Below, in pieces: positions 1-11,881 of a stretch of 64,000 nucleotides of DNA. The notes under the pieces are model-generated. The model had not been told where the DNA came from and ran no database searches. It saw only the letters and a program-made list of their open reading frames with translations. Position 1 is the stretch's first letter, and every line of letters starts with the position of its first letter. Source of the stretch: Cephalotus follicularis. Its lineage: Eukaryota > Streptophyta > Magnoliopsida > Oxalidales > Cephalotaceae. The stretch covers positions 1,166,258-1,230,257 of the forward strand of contig BDDD01000038.1 of assembly GCA_001972305.1 (NCBI GenBank). The letters run 5' to 3'. Both the position numbers and the translations under genes were made by a program.

Positions 1-772
1 ATGTGATATGTTATGTTATGAGAATTGATTGTGTAGCGTCGTACACGTCATTTCTATTTGGCATGTGGACGTCGCGAATCCCTTGCTTATATGTGTTATG
101 TTATGTGATATGTTATGAAGCTCAGTAGGGAACTTTATGTTTTGAAATGTATGCTTTATGTTTTAAAAGATATGCTTTATGTTTTTGAAAGTTGTGGATT
201 TGGTTTGATACGAAAATTTCTGAGGTAATTTATAAAGAATGTTTAAACTATTTTGTTTCGTTTTCTTCAGTAAAAACTATTTTGTTACGTTCCGAAAACT
301 GTTCTATTCCTTAAACTGTTTTGTTTTGTTTTATTCCGTAAACTTTTTTATTATTCTATATACGTACGGCTGTTTTCTCAGACGCGTTTTTGTTTTCCAT
401 GCGGCAGGTTATCAGGAGCATCTAGGGCAAGTGTGATGAGAGAAACACATTTGGCTTGAGGACTTTTTAGGATTTGGCTTCTTTTAGTAATGTTATGGTT
501 TATATAACGAACTTGGAGTTTAAGTTGTTTAATCACTTAAGTTTAATTCTGTTAACTGAATAGTCGTTTGATGATCCTATGTTGACCCGTGTTATGAACA
601 TATTTTGATCTTGGAATTTATGTTAAGGGTTATTTATGTATTTCGGATTTTAGAGCCACCACGTATTGATGATGATTAAGATTAAGATTTTTCACATGTT
701 TTTAGCTCAGTTTTGTGTGACACACCGATCCCGAATCGGGATTGATCCCGGTTCCGAATCGGGAGTGTTACA
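1..772 (+). repeat. 3' part of a family C gypsy LTR
   Basis: The stretch reads in plus orientation and matches the reverse complement of 46853-47690 and 61725-62560, the 3' ends of the family C LTRs. It ends in GTGTTACA at 772, a normal LTR terminus. Just inside the end lie two CCCGAATCGGG-type palindromes. Its 5' part lies outside the window. No PBS follows, so it is a fragment or solo LTR. The short ORF at 239-436 is a chance frame in AT-rich LTR sequence. Confidence 0.75.
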
Positions 773-1455
773 GTAATGGATAATTCTCTTGCCTCATAGC
801 TGAATTTATAAAGCCAAAAAAATTCACTTCCATAAAAATATCAAAGCTGACTTTATTTGGAAACGTATCAAAAATCCGAATCAAAACAAAATTCATAAAA
901 CCAAAGAACCAACAAAGCTGAATTTATTTCAATAAAATCAGATGCCCAAGATGAGAATTATCCCTACCTTAAGCGATCACAGAAATAACTTACGAATTGA
1001 CCGATAAATTTCTAAACAGCCCCTCGGTAGTACAATATATCTATAAGATACAAAATCATTCATATAAGAACCTGAAATTAACGGTGGACATAAATCAGAA
1101 ACATAACAGTGTTTAACACAGACCCTGATTCAACAGAAGGACAAACGGATAAGGAAATTTGAAAGCAGAAATTTCCTGGACTCACCAGCCGATTGATACA
1201 AGACTCCAGTCGTCTGTTCAAGGTATTGTAGTGAACTGCACAACATAGCCAGCCGACTACACAAGCAGAACTGCAGCCAATCGACTGTGACAAGGGTCTA
1301 GTCGACTATGCAAGACATAACAGCCAACTAATTCAAAAGGCAGCCGACTACCCAATGCCTAACAGCCGACTGTTCAATAAGTCAGCCGGCTGTTTTGGGA
1401 GACAGAAAACAAAAATCTAACAGTCCCATGCAATTTTTCTTTTAAAAACCTGGAA
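773..1455 (-). repeat. Inverted fragment of family B LTR
   Basis: This is homologous in reverse orientation to 18290-18910. Shared features are the run of CAGCCGACTG/CAGTCGACTG-like motifs (about 1180-1400) and the segment with the Ser/Pro-rich pseudo-ORF at 1078-1293. It abuts the end of a family C LTR on the left and an integrase relic on the right. Both ends are rearrangement breakpoints and no target duplication is visible. Confidence 0.65.
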
Positions 1456-1481
1456 ACCTCAATGTGTATGATGGCTGATCA

Positions 1482-2447
1482 TATTATCAGAAAGGCTGTT
1501 TTGTTTGAGGCACACAGTTTTCCATTTTCTATACATCCGGGTTCTACAAAAATGTATTGAGACTTGAAGAAAAATTTATGGTGGAATGGAATGAATCGGG
1601 ATGTAGCCGAATTTGTTGGGAGGTGTTTGATCTGTCAGCAAGTCAAGATTGAGCACCAGCGAGCTAGTGGTTTGTTGCAACGCTTGGAAGTTCCAATATG
1701 GAAATGGGAGAGGATTGCAATGGTTTTTGTTACTTGTTTGCCAAGGACATTCTGGAGGAATGATGCTGTTTGGCTAGTAGTGGACCGATTGACAAAATGG
1801 GGTCACTTCTTGGCTATTGGAGAGGGTTTTTCTGTGGACTGATTGGCAGAGGTTTTTCAGCAGGAGATTGTGAGACTTCATGGGACACCTGTATCCATTG
1901 TTTCGGACAGGGATCCCCATTTCACTTCACGGTTTTGGAAAGTGTTTCACAAGGAATGGGGTACGAGGCTCAATTATAGTATAGCTTTCCATCCTCAGAC
2001 AGATGGGCAGTTAGGGTGGACCATCCAGACTTTAAAGGATATGCTAAGGTCTTGTGCATTAGAGTGGACTGGAAACAGGGATGAGTATTTGAGCTTGGTG
2101 GAGTTTGCCTACAATAACAGTTGGCCTGCTAGTATTCGTATGGCTCCGTTTGAGGCTTTGTATGGGAGGAGGTGTCGAGCTCTGACTTGTTGGGATAAGG
2201 TTTGAGGAAGAGCTATTGAGGGACCCGAGCTAGTTCAGATCACTACTGATAAAGTGGCTATAGCTAGGGAAAGATTGAAAGTAGCTCAATCTCGACAGAA
2301 GAGTTATGCAGATAAACATCGGAGGGACTTGGAGTTTAAAGTAGGTGAACATGTGTTTTTGAAGGTTTCACCTTTGAAGGGAGTCCGACATTTTGGTTTG
2401 AAAGGGAAGTTGAGTCCTCGATATATAGGACCATTTGAAGTTCTGGA
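1482..2447 (+). pseudogene. Tekay-type gypsy integrase relic, N-terminal and core part
   Basis: The frame encodes the end of the His-His-Cys-Cys finger (CLICQQVK), the integrase core (HPQTDGQ, YNNSW, FEALYGRRCRA) and the start of the GPF module (SPRYIGPFEVL). Relatives in this window at 9052-10050 and 53271-54710 align along its whole length. It is dead: the first catalytic Asp is Val (MVFV where others have MDFV), the third catalytic residue is Gly (QLGWT where others have QSERT), and in-frame stops occur near 1558, 1841 and 2203. The same gene resumes at 4888 after an insertion. Upstream gag, PR and RT are absent. Confidence 0.85.
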
Positions 2448-4887
2448 TGTTGGAATAGGGGTGTCCCTCCATGCCACGTGGTGGCTCTGCATAAATATAC
2501 ATGTATGTATGGGATGCACTCCTTAACTGGAGATATCACTTTAAGCTACGGGGCGGCTGCATGTGTGTATATTACACTCTCTATTTATACAATCTGAATT
2601 CCTTTTCGTGTTTTATAGTGCATATTCAATCAACAATGTCAACCCGCTATATGTATATCCCAAACAATCTCAATGGATCAGTTGATCACCATGTCAACTA
2701 AGTACACATATAGTGCCCTGTCGTTCGAGGGGTTGGATCTCATGCATGAGAGGTTATGAGAATGAGATCCTTGTTCCCTTCTGACAGAACGTTCCAAGTC
2801 ATAGGTTCACTTTCATTGGGCAATTGTTGAACCGTAAAGACTTGTCGTATTATGCTTGCTCCCGGGTTTAGTGGAGGATGGATTATCTCATTACCATTTG
2901 GATTTATCCTAAAGCATAATGCGGGGTTCGTGCTAAGGAGCATGAGACTGAACAGACCCACCATAGGAAACCTATTTGGAAAGTCATACCTATGTCAATA
3001 GGTATCCTATAGTCTCGGTAGTGTATAGTCTATGGTGACTAGTAGACCATTCGTGGAGCTACGTTGTATCGTTAAACCTGAGCGGCTGGCATTCATTGTA
3101 TTGTAACTGATTGGCTTTGATTTCCGCCTTCCCCAGCACTAGCCACATGCTGGTAAAAGGGTTGTGTTTGGGCCTTGTGGGAGCCTCACTGAGATGTATG
3201 GGAGAGTTCGCAATAAGGGATCGTCACACCCGTATGCAGGGTGATCGGGTCTATATTATTTATGTCCGTTGAGACTCATAAAACCCTGATCAGGTATAGG
3301 CAGACTGGAAACGAGGTTTCCGAGGAGGTCTGCCAGAAGTCTCAATGTGTACGTGAATTTATAGTTATCACGACTTTACCTAGGGGTGACATTATTCCGA
3401 ACCCTAGGTCGCAGTCGGAGCTAAGTATGACGTAGGATACATGACACATATGCCGATGACTGGATAAAGTACTTGTTTAACCGGTTGTCGACTTATGGGC
3501 GTAGTTGATTATACAGATCCGGGGGGTGATACGATTAACACCGGGGTCATTCTGATAGTTGGGGACTATTAGGGTGGTCGTACCAGAACTACTCGGATGT
3601 TCTGGGAAATTTATAGTTGTACCAGATTCAAATCGGGCTTTCAGGTGGCACCTGATTATTGGAAAAGTGATGCATGCTACAGACATGCTAGCTTGGCGGA
3701 AAATCTAGTTTTAACTAGTATATATTAATTTGGCATTAGTGGTTCATTTATTTATTTAAATTTACCACCGTATTGTCAAATTGATATATTAACAGAAACC
3801 ACAGTGGGAGTACGTTTTACATACCATGTGCGGGGTGCACACAATTAAAACAAGAGAGAAATTTGTTATTGTATTTTTTTTAATACAAAAGGAGAAAGAG
3901 ACTTTTATGTTTTGACTTGGTCAATTTTGGCATCCCGAGTACGCCTTGTGCGCGTCTGGTGCGCTAGCAGGAGAGAAACGCACGAATGCGTGCACAGTGC
4001 CTGGACGACGCTTCTGGCAGGAGAAGACGACGCCGCTGGTGTCGGTGGCCGAGGAAAGAGGTGGCCTTCCATCCACGGTAAACCTTTCTCTCTTCTCTCC
4101 CCGTTTTTCTCTTCTCTCTCTCTATTTTAGCCGAGATGCATTTTTGCGTCTTCCCACTATCGGCGTCTCTTCCGCCACCGACAGTCACCGTAGGTGGAGC
4201 CAAGATTTGGCTCTACCCAGCTTGGCCCTGTTTAGGCTTTTCTTGGCGTTTTCTGGTGCGTTTGTGGCCGGATTCGTTTTGTTGAGTTGACTTTGCCGAG
4301 TCGACTCACTGTGCGCCATGACTTGGCGTTTCAGCTTGAATCACGGCGAGTCTTGGCCACCAGTGGGTTTATTGGGGTGTTGACGTCCACATATGTCACT
4401 GCCGGTCAATGACACATTGTCCGAGTTGCATTGAGTCCGAACTCAGTGAGTCGTCGCAGCTGTTCGCCGTGTTCTGATGCGCTTCTCGGCACGTCTTCGC
4501 CAGAAATGGGTCGAGCAGATTTTTTGGAGTCCGTTGGTGTCTTGGTTCATTTTTTCGGGGACTGGCCGGAAACCGGCAGTGCAGCCGGTAACCGGCAGTA
4601 GCTTCGGCAAGCATGTAGCGACAAAGTGATGGAGCCGCCAACATTGATATGGTTCCTAATCTTATGTTTTTTGATGTTTACCGAATTGGTTTAGGTTAAA
4701 TGGATGTATGCTTGACTGTTTTCTTTTGTTCAATTGAATATTAAACGGAGATCCTAGGCGCATAGATTTTGGTAGTAAGATGTAATTTGAACCTTGACTT
4801 GAAGTCTTGGTGTTTTTAAAAAATTAAAAGTATACACACTTGCATCCTAGACCCAAAATCGACCGGGACCCCTCCTGGGTTCCAACA
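2448..4887. mobile_element. 2.44 kb TG...CA insertion, probable solo LTR
   Basis: It begins TGTTGGAATAGGGG and ends GGGTTCCAACA, so the ends carry an 8-base inverted TGTTGGAA/TTCCAACA. It lies between CTGGA (2443-2447) and CTTGA (4888-4892), a 5-base target duplication with one mismatch. Removing it rejoins the integrase GPF codons. I find no PBS, PPT, gag or pol inside and no internal copy of the ends, so a solo LTR is the simplest reading. Its termini resemble copia LTRs, but the length is large for one. ORFs inside (for example 3946-4290 and 3964-4203) overlap on both strands and look accidental. Confidence 0.7.
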
Positions 4888-5205
4888 CTTGAAAAGGTTG
4901 GCATGGTTGCATATCGGTTAGCTTTGCCTCCGGAGCTATCTCATGTCCATAATGTGTTCCATGTGTGTATGTTGAGGGGTTACCAGTACCATCCCCTACA
5001 TGTGGTCCACTATCCTTTGGACAAAATTCGGGAAGATTTATCATGTTAAGAGGAGGCAGAAGCTATTCTGGATTGACAGGAACGGGTTACGAGAAGTAAG
5101 ACCATTCCTTTTGTAAAGGTCTTGTGGAGGAACCATCCTGAGCTTGAGGCTACATGGGAGTTGGAGGAGCATATTCGGGAATAATACGCTCGTTTGTTTG
5201 AGTAA
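4888..5205 (+). pseudogene. Integrase C-terminus and chromodomain relic
   Basis: This continues the relic at 1482-2447. It encodes the end of the GPF module (VAYRLALPPELSHVHNVFHV, with Met for the first Val here) and a degenerate chromodomain (VKVLWRNHPELEATWELEEH). A stop at 5047-5049 and a second stop in the chromodomain interrupt it. The final stop is at 5203-5205. The chromodomain places the parent element among Tekay-type chromoviruses. The PPT and LTR B follow directly. Confidence 0.8.
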
Positions 5206-5238
5206 GGTATGTGTTTGTTTATGATTTCGGGACGAAAT

Positions 5239-5259
5239 TTTCTTTAACGGGGATGGACA
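5239..5259 (+). other. Polypurine tract region before LTR B
   Basis: The text reads GGGACGAAATTTTCTTTAAC then GGGGATGGACA, a decayed form of the usual Tekay PPT context, directly before the TGTAATACCC start of LTR B. Confidence 0.6.
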
Positions 5260-6134
5260 TGTAATACCCTGTTTGTCTGTGTGTATATTTTCGGGCCTTT
5301 TATCTGTTTGTCAAGTAGTCGGTCTACTTTATTTTTGGTCATGTGTGTTGGGCTGACTGATACCATCCTTGGTCCATTGGGTATGTTAGTATGTGTATAT
5401 GCATAAGTATGAATTATGTTTTTTATTTTATTTTTAATATCATTGTTTATTTTAAAATTTTAAAACTATATCTTTTATTTTATTTCCTTCTCTCTCTCTC
5501 TCTTATCTCTCTCGTATGTCTCTCCCTCTATTAACTCCCTCACTCAATTTTTCTCCCTCTTTCCCTCAACTTCTCCCAAAAATCCTCCTCTTTTCCTTAT
5601 CATACCAGATTTTGTTTTCCTTTTTCCTTATCCTAGCTGAAATTGTCTCTCCTTTCAGTTTAAGAATGGCTTTTGTCCACTATTTTATGCCATTCGTTTC
5701 TCTCTCACCTGGTTGTAGCCGATTTTGCAAACTTGGCAATTTGTTTTATTCTTCGTGCAATTGCTTCATTAAAATCAGGTTTGTGTTTCCTAATTCCATC
5801 ATATATGGTTTTGTTTTATTGTACATTCGTTTGGCGGGTTTGAATCCTTGTGATTTTCCTCCTCTTTTTCCTTTTGAATAGCCTTTGTGAGTCTTGGAAA
5901 TTGTTTTGTTCTTTCTATGGTTTCGGTATCGCCATTACAGGTTGGTTTCTTGGTTTACTTGTGATGGTTCGTCCTGTTTTATTGGGAATCCGATTATATA
6001 TGTATATAGGCTGTTAGAGTTTTGGTTTTTGATTTCTGCCGCTCCATGTTCTGTCATTTTTTCTGAGTTTGTTAAATAGCCTTTAGGCGTCTTGTATAGG
6101 TTGTAATATGGTTTTGATAACTGATAGTTGGTAA
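5260..6134 (+). repeat. Family B 3' LTR, left piece
   Basis: The LTR starts at TGTAATACCCTG after the PPT and is interrupted at 6134 by Gypsy-1. The sequence resumes at 18120. It holds an AT-rich stretch and a (CT)n run at about 5490-5530. No coding sequence is supported; ORFs at 5516-5881 and 5935-6213 have no recognisable content. Confidence 0.75.
6130..6134. repeat. Gypsy-1 target-site duplication, left (GGTAA)
   Basis: GGTAA at 6130-6134 is identical to 18115-18119, flanking the two outer LTR ends. Confidence 0.9.
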
Positions 6135-8516
6135 TGTAACACCCCGGGCCCGCAAGGCGGACACGTGGCATTACCCTCAATCCAATACACAATACAATGG
6201 TCGGGACTAGCAATATAAAAATGCAGAAAACTTTAAAACTTTACAAGCCTTTTCAAATACATAACAATCCTTTAAAAAGCATTACAATACAGTATATATC
6301 CATCTTTCATTACAATTTCTCAAAGCAATACATTCCAAAATTTACTACAATGTCTCACAACCAGCTCCGCGGTACCCAAGCAGTCATGCGATCAACGGTC
6401 TTCAATCCTTCTGTCCACTGCTACCAGCTACCCTACCTATGCCGCACACAAAGGTACAACACAGCCCCACCCCGAAGAATGGGGTTAGCCACACTGGCTA
6501 AGCAGAAACCCCATGTAGCATGTATGCATTTACAATGTGCAATATCGGTGACAATTTATATAATATCAATGTGCGGTGTACAATATCAATGCATGACATG
6601 ACAAATGTACATGTACAATTGGCGATCAGACTACCCGTATGACAATGGCCCATAACAGAGCATACGGATAGGATCTATAACAATCAATCAATCAATAGCT
6701 GACATTCAATGGTGGTGTATGAAACACCCAATCAACCAATCAATAACCAATAGAGCATGCGACCGGTGTCAATACAGTGTCAATCAGTTAGCAGTGATCA
6801 ATCCTATAGAAGGTAGTCCTTCGAAAAGGGTGAGAGATCTATCTACGATTCTCAGACTGATCAGGTCTCGAACGCATAGATCTTCCAGCCTATGGCTGGG
6901 CCAATAGAATCTCAATGAGCTATAGCTGAGGGAGCTACTGATGCCATTAGGGAGCTATAGCCCTCAGCGAGCACAATCGTCAATCAATCGTGCTCGTCAG
7001 GATGACAATACAGTAAAAGAAACGGTCGACGAAATAGGTGGACATAGTCAACCTAACAAGCCGACATAAACCACAAGGTCGCTCTATAGGATCCATACGA
7101 TACAATCAATCATTCAATCGAGTCAATACAACATTAAGAAAAGTCAATGATTGGTGGTGCCAAATGGAGAAATGGGAACGTGCGTCCATCTTACCGACTT
7201 AGACTCACAACAACACTTACGACTCAAGCAATCGATCGATGTATCAATACAACGTCGATGCAAGGTCGATAAATGGTGGTGCCTAATGGAGGGATGGAGA
7301 CGTGCGTCCATTTTACCGACTTAGACTCACTACAACACTCACGACTCAAGCAATAAATCAATTAATCCAATCATTTAAAACCGTTTTCAAACACTTGAAC
7401 ACCTCAAGTGAGGCTCTAGTTAAGTGGCAATGTGAAAAGAAGTTGAAAACAAACTTTAAAACAGTTAAAAACTCCTTTCAGTACATTAGGCGTCGATGTC
7501 CTTGGTGAAAGACATCGACTCCTTTTTAAAATGATGGAAAGACGTCGATGTCTTTAAAAGACATCGATGTCTTTCCCTATTTGTGTGGAGACCTGGCCGA
7601 AGACGTCGATGTCCTTTAAGAAAGGCGTCGACCCGTTTAAATAAAAATAGCCTGAGAATGCACATCGATGTTCGGCATCGACGTCTTTCCAGGGGAGAGA
7701 CATCTCGAGGCAAAGACGTCGACGTCTTTGAAAGGCGTTGATGTCTTTGCTGCAGAATCAAGGATGTAGCACTCGTATGAGAAAGACATCGACGTCTTTG
7801 TGCTAAGGTCGATGTCTTTTCCGGGAAAAGTCGATTTTGTGCAGAAAATAGGGCCAATCTCGGGTCAAAAACAAATTTAAAGCCATTATTTGAAAACCAA
7901 AGTTTACAATCAATCATTTGAGGTTAGTAAGACTAGTTACAACCTTCCAAATTTGATTTCAATCATTCAATTTAACAATTAGGTCAAGGGTTTGCTATAA
8001 ACCCTAAAAACTTCAATTCAATCACTCAATCACTCAATTCAATCATGCAATTCAATCAATAAAACAGTAGGCAACTCAGTAAAGAAGTCCTACCTTTCAC
8101 TAAAGCTTCAAAAGTTGAGCTAACGATCGATCAATCGGCTGAAAATGCCCAATAATCCGCTACTTTCTTGTTCAATCGGTAAGCCACCACTTGTAATCAC
8201 TGTCCTTGTCGATGGAGATGCAATTCCGGCTGCAAGGGAGGAAGATGGAGGCTCCAACTAGAGAGAGAGGGAGAATAATAGAGAGATAAGAGGAAATGAG
8301 AATAATGAGAGAAAAGAGAGAAAGAATTTACATAAATAGTCGATTAGATCAACTCTCCGAAACTCGGCCCAAAATCCCGACTATACATGCATATAACCAA
8401 TACAATATCAATAGGTGTAAGAATACCTCAATTCAATACAGTTCAGTACGGTCTAGTACGATACAATAAGGTACGATGTATGCATGAACAGTACAAAAGG
8501 GAATTCGGTCGTCACA
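6135..8516 (-). repeat. Gypsy-1 3' LTR (family A)
   Basis: This 2.38 kb LTR runs on the minus strand from TGTGACGACCG (8516) to GGTGTTACA (6135). At 7486-7830 there is a cluster of about a dozen GACGTCGATGTCTTT-like motifs. It contains a short extra copy of that motif near 7725-7750 that the 5' LTR lacks. The 143-codon ORF at 7486-7917 is this motif array read as protein and is not a gene. Confidence 0.95.
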
Positions 8517-8534
8517 TTCTCCCCTCCTTGAAAG
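8517..8534 (-). other. Gypsy-1 polypurine tract
   Basis: On the minus strand this reads CTTTCAAGGAGGGGAGAA, immediately before the LTR start, the normal plus-strand primer position. Confidence 0.85.
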
Positions 8535-9051
8535 AATCTGGTCCCCAGATTCATCGGTCAAACAAACAATTAGTCAAAGAGAAAAGGATATGTCTCTCTC
8601 ATATCGTCCTTGCGCTCCTAGATGCGCTCCATAGAACCATGATACTGCCATAGAACACTGACCAAAGGGATGGTCTGGTTCCTCAAAACTCTGATCTGTC
8701 GGTCAACAATCTGTATAGGAGTCTCAATAAATGATAAGTCAGGTTCCAACTAAATCTGACCAAACTCAATGATGTGCGAAGGATCTCGAACATATCTCCT
8801 CAACTGAGAAACATGGAACACATCATGCACTACCGACAATGCTGGAGGCAAGGCAAGCCTATAAGCAAGTCGGCCAATCCGATCCAATACCTCAAAAGGT
8901 CCAATAAAATGAGGAGAAAGCTTTCCTTTCTTCCCGAATCTCATGACTCCTTTAGTGAGCGACACTTTGAGGAAAACATGGTCACCAACACTAAACTCCA
9001 AGCCTCTGCTATGAACATCAGCATAGCTTTTCTGTCTGCTCTATGCAACAA
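8535..9051 (-). pseudogene. Gypsy-1 integrase C-terminus with GPF module and chromodomain
   Basis: The part at 8750-9001 reads FSVGDHVFLKVSLTKGV, then KLSPHFIGPFEVLDRIG, the GPF module that follows the integrase core in gypsy elements. A chromodomain-like tail follows towards 8535 (IQIVDRQIRVLRNQTIPLV). A 1-base shift and a stop separate it from the core at 9052. The chromodomain would direct integration to marked chromatin in an active element. Confidence 0.85.
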
Positions 9052-10050
9052 TCAATCGTCTCTAATCAGTTTCACTTTCTCTGTGGTAATCTGTACAATC
9101 TCTGGCCCCAAAATACTCTTTTCACCGACTTGATCCCAACAAACTGGTGATCGGCACTTTCTACCATATAAGGCTTCATAGGGAGCTATCTGTATGCTCT
9201 CGTGATAACTATTCTTATATGAGAACTCAATCAAATGCAAGTAGTCATCCCAACTGCCTCCAAAGTCGTGCACGCATGCTCGAAGCATGTCCTCCAATGT
9301 CTGAATGGTCCTTTCAGACAAACCATCTGTTTGGGGATGAAAAGCAGTGCTGAAACTCAATTCTGTACCCATAGCTACCTGTAACTTCCTCCAAAACCTG
9401 GAAGTGAAGCGAGAGTCTCGGTCCGAAACAATGCTAACAAGAGCTCCATGTGCTTTAACAATCTCTTTCATGAACAATCTGGACAACTTTTCTCTAGAAT
9501 AAGTCATCCGAATCGGTAGAAAGTGGGCCGACTTCGTGAGTCGATCAACCACAACCCAAATACCATCATGTTTGTCACGAGTCAGAGGCAACCCAGACAC
9601 GAAATCCATGGTAATGTGCTCCCATTTCCACTCAGGAATGAGCAAAGGCTGAAGCAAGCCCGCCGGTCTCTGGTGCTCTACCTTAACTTGCTGACAAGTG
9701 AGGCATCTCGATACAAACTCGGCAATTTCTCTCTTCATGCCAATCCACCAATAGCTAAGTTTTAGGTCACGATACATATTCGTACTTCCTGGATGGATAG
9801 AGAGACGAGATTTATGAGCTTGAGAAAGAAGCTCTTCCTTCAACTCGCTATCGGCTGGAATGCAAATTCTATTTCTGTATCTCAATAACCCATCTGTAGA
9901 GAGAGAGAAATCGGGTTTTAATCCTTCATCAATAGTAGTAGCAACTTTCTGTAATTCAATATCTGCTATCTGTGCATCTCTAATCAGGTCAGGCAATGCA
10001 GGTTGTACTTGAATATGGGAAAGAGTCATACAAGATAGCTTGTGACTCAA
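9052..10050 (-). pseudogene. Gypsy-1 integrase core
   Basis: About 330 codons remain open. The His-His-Cys-Cys finger is visible (AHKSRLSIHPGS...CLTCQQVK). The catalytic core has MDFVSGLP (first Asp), VSDRDSRF (second Asp) and QTDGLSERT (Glu), with 35 residues between second Asp and Glu, so the triad is intact. Typical YGRKCRSPVCWDQVGE follows. The frame joins RNase H by a shift and ends at a stop after IRDD. The domain is well preserved but not part of an open polyprotein. Confidence 0.92.
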
Positions 10051-10559
10051 TGCATCTGCAACGACATTTGCTTTTCTATGATGGTATTCAATGTCACAGT
10101 CATATATCTAAGACTCTTATGATCAGTGAAAACTGTGAACTTGGTCCCATAAAGGTAGTGGCGCCATTTTCTAAGAGCAAAGACAATGGCTGCCAACTCC
10201 AAGTCATGCACTGGGTAGTTTTCTTCATGTGGTTTGATCTTTCTCGATTCATATGCGATCACTTTGCCGTATTGCATAAGAACACAACCAAGCCCCTTTC
10301 CAGAAGCATCGGTGTATACAACAATGTCTTCGTTCCCGTTTGGCAAGGCTAAGACAGGAGCGGAAACCAATCTGTCTTTCAACTCTTGAAAACTTCTTTC
10401 ACAATCACTATCCCATACAAAGGCAGCGTTCTTCTGTGTCAATCTGGTCAATGGTGTTGCAATACGGGAAAATCCCTCAACAAACCGACGATAATACCCT
10501 GCTAAACCCAAGAAGCTGCGAACTTCGGAAGCATTTGTCGATCGTTTCCAATCTTTCAC
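10047..10559 (-). pseudogene. Gypsy-1 RNase H, internally deleted
   Basis: The segment begins with RT thumb sequence ([12 protein letters not shown]) and continues into RNase H with [25 protein letters not shown] and FTDHKSLRY, the acidic residues of the active site. After SLRY about 20 codons are missing compared with Gypsy-2 at 54741-55211. Sequence resumes, shifted, at [12 protein letters not shown]. RNase H would not fold normally. Confidence 0.88.
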
Positions 10560-11165
10560 TGCCTCTAGTTTCTATGGATCTACTGATAAACTGTTACCAG
10601 AAACAATATGCCCAAGAAAAGCAACCTCCGATAACCAGAACTCCCACTTGTCGAAATTTGCATACAATCGATGATCCCTCAAAGTTTGCAGTACAATGTA
10701 GAGGTGTTGGGCATGCTCCTCATCGGTCCTGGAATAGACCAAGTGGTCGTCAATGAACACTACAATGAACTGATCCAAATACTGCATGAACACTCAGTTC
10801 ATCAGGTCCATGAAAGCCGCAGGAGCATTAGTCACACCAAAAGGCATAACTAAGAACTCATAATGGACATATCTCGATCAGAAAGCCGTCTTCGGAATAT
10901 CCTCCGGTCTGACTTTCAACTGGTGATAGCCCGATCTCAAGTCGAGCTTAGAAAACACTGACGCTCCTCTAAGCTGATCAAAGAGCTCATCAATGTGCGA
11001 TAGAGGGTACTTATTCTTCACTGTAACTTTATTTAGCTGTCGGTAGTCAATACACATACGGAGTGATCCATCTTTCTTCTTGATAAAAAGAACAGGTGCT
11101 CCCCAGGGTGAAGCACTAGGACTTATAAAACCTTTGTCGAGCAGATTTTGTAACTGTATCTTTAA
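10560..11165 (-). pseudogene. Gypsy-1 reverse transcriptase
   Basis: One minus-strand frame carries the RT domain: [31 protein letters not shown] (first Asp), [16 protein letters not shown] and [11 protein letters not shown] (the FIDD catalytic pair). Stops at 10878-10880, 10794-10796 and near 10570 break it. Each is where Gypsy-2 or the family has Arg or Gln, so CGA-to-TGA or CAG-to-TAG explains them. A 1-base deletion near 11166 shifts the join to the protease. Confidence 0.88.
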
Positions 11166-11881
11166 CTCTTCAATTCTATCGGTGCCATTCGGTACGGTGC
11201 TCGAGAAATCGGTGTAGTTCCTGGTATCAAATCAATGACAAATTCTATCTCTCTGTTTGGCGGCAACGATGTCAAATCCCGAGGAAAAACATCTCCGAAC
11301 TCGCAAACCACTGGAATATCTTCCAGTTCTGGCCGCCATCTGTCTGTATTGAGCACATGTGCCAGAAACCCCTGGCATCCCTGTCGTGACAATCTGTCCG
11401 CATGCAAAGCCGAAATCATCAGAACAAACAATGGCTCTAAGTTGCCAAGAAAACGAAAAGGTGGTCGTCCCGGAAGACTAAAAACCACTACTTTTCGATG
11501 ACAATCCACCTGAGCAAAGCTAGTAGACAACCAATCCATGCCAAGAATCACATCTAGGCAATCCATCGGTAAAACAATAAGATCGGCTAATAAGCAACGA
11601 TCATCAATCTCAACAATACAGTCTTTACACACTCGATCGGTGGTCGCTGACTCACCGAGAGGTGTGGATACCTCCATCAAGAAAGGAAGGTACTCAGGCC
11701 TCAAACCAACATGTGAGACAAAATGCAATACAATGAATGAATGGGATGAACCTGGATCAATAAGAACCTGTGCTAGAAGATGAAAGAGTCGAATGGTAGC
11801 TCCAATAACAACATCGAACCCCACTGCAGCACTCGGTTCCATAGCAAACACTCTAGCCTGAACTGTCGGAGCAGAACTCAT
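11162..11881 (-). pseudogene. Gypsy-1 aspartic protease region
   Basis: A 239-codon open frame covers the retropepsin: VLIDPGSSHSFI at the active site, then LIVLPMDCLDVILGMDWL and the linker to RT ([22 protein letters not shown]). The usual DSG triad is DPG, which should abolish catalysis. Gag ends at 11878 in a different frame, so gag and protease are no longer fused. Confidence 0.9.

Noticed and set aside
2501-3686. Possible small host genes in the 2448-4887 insertion
   Set aside because: Short overlapping frames on both strands, no domains, no splice-supported structure, and the region is bounded as one insertion.
7486-7917. 143-codon ORF on the minus strand as a gene
   Set aside because: It is the GACGTCGATGTC array of LTR A read as protein; the other LTR copy breaks it into a shorter frame.
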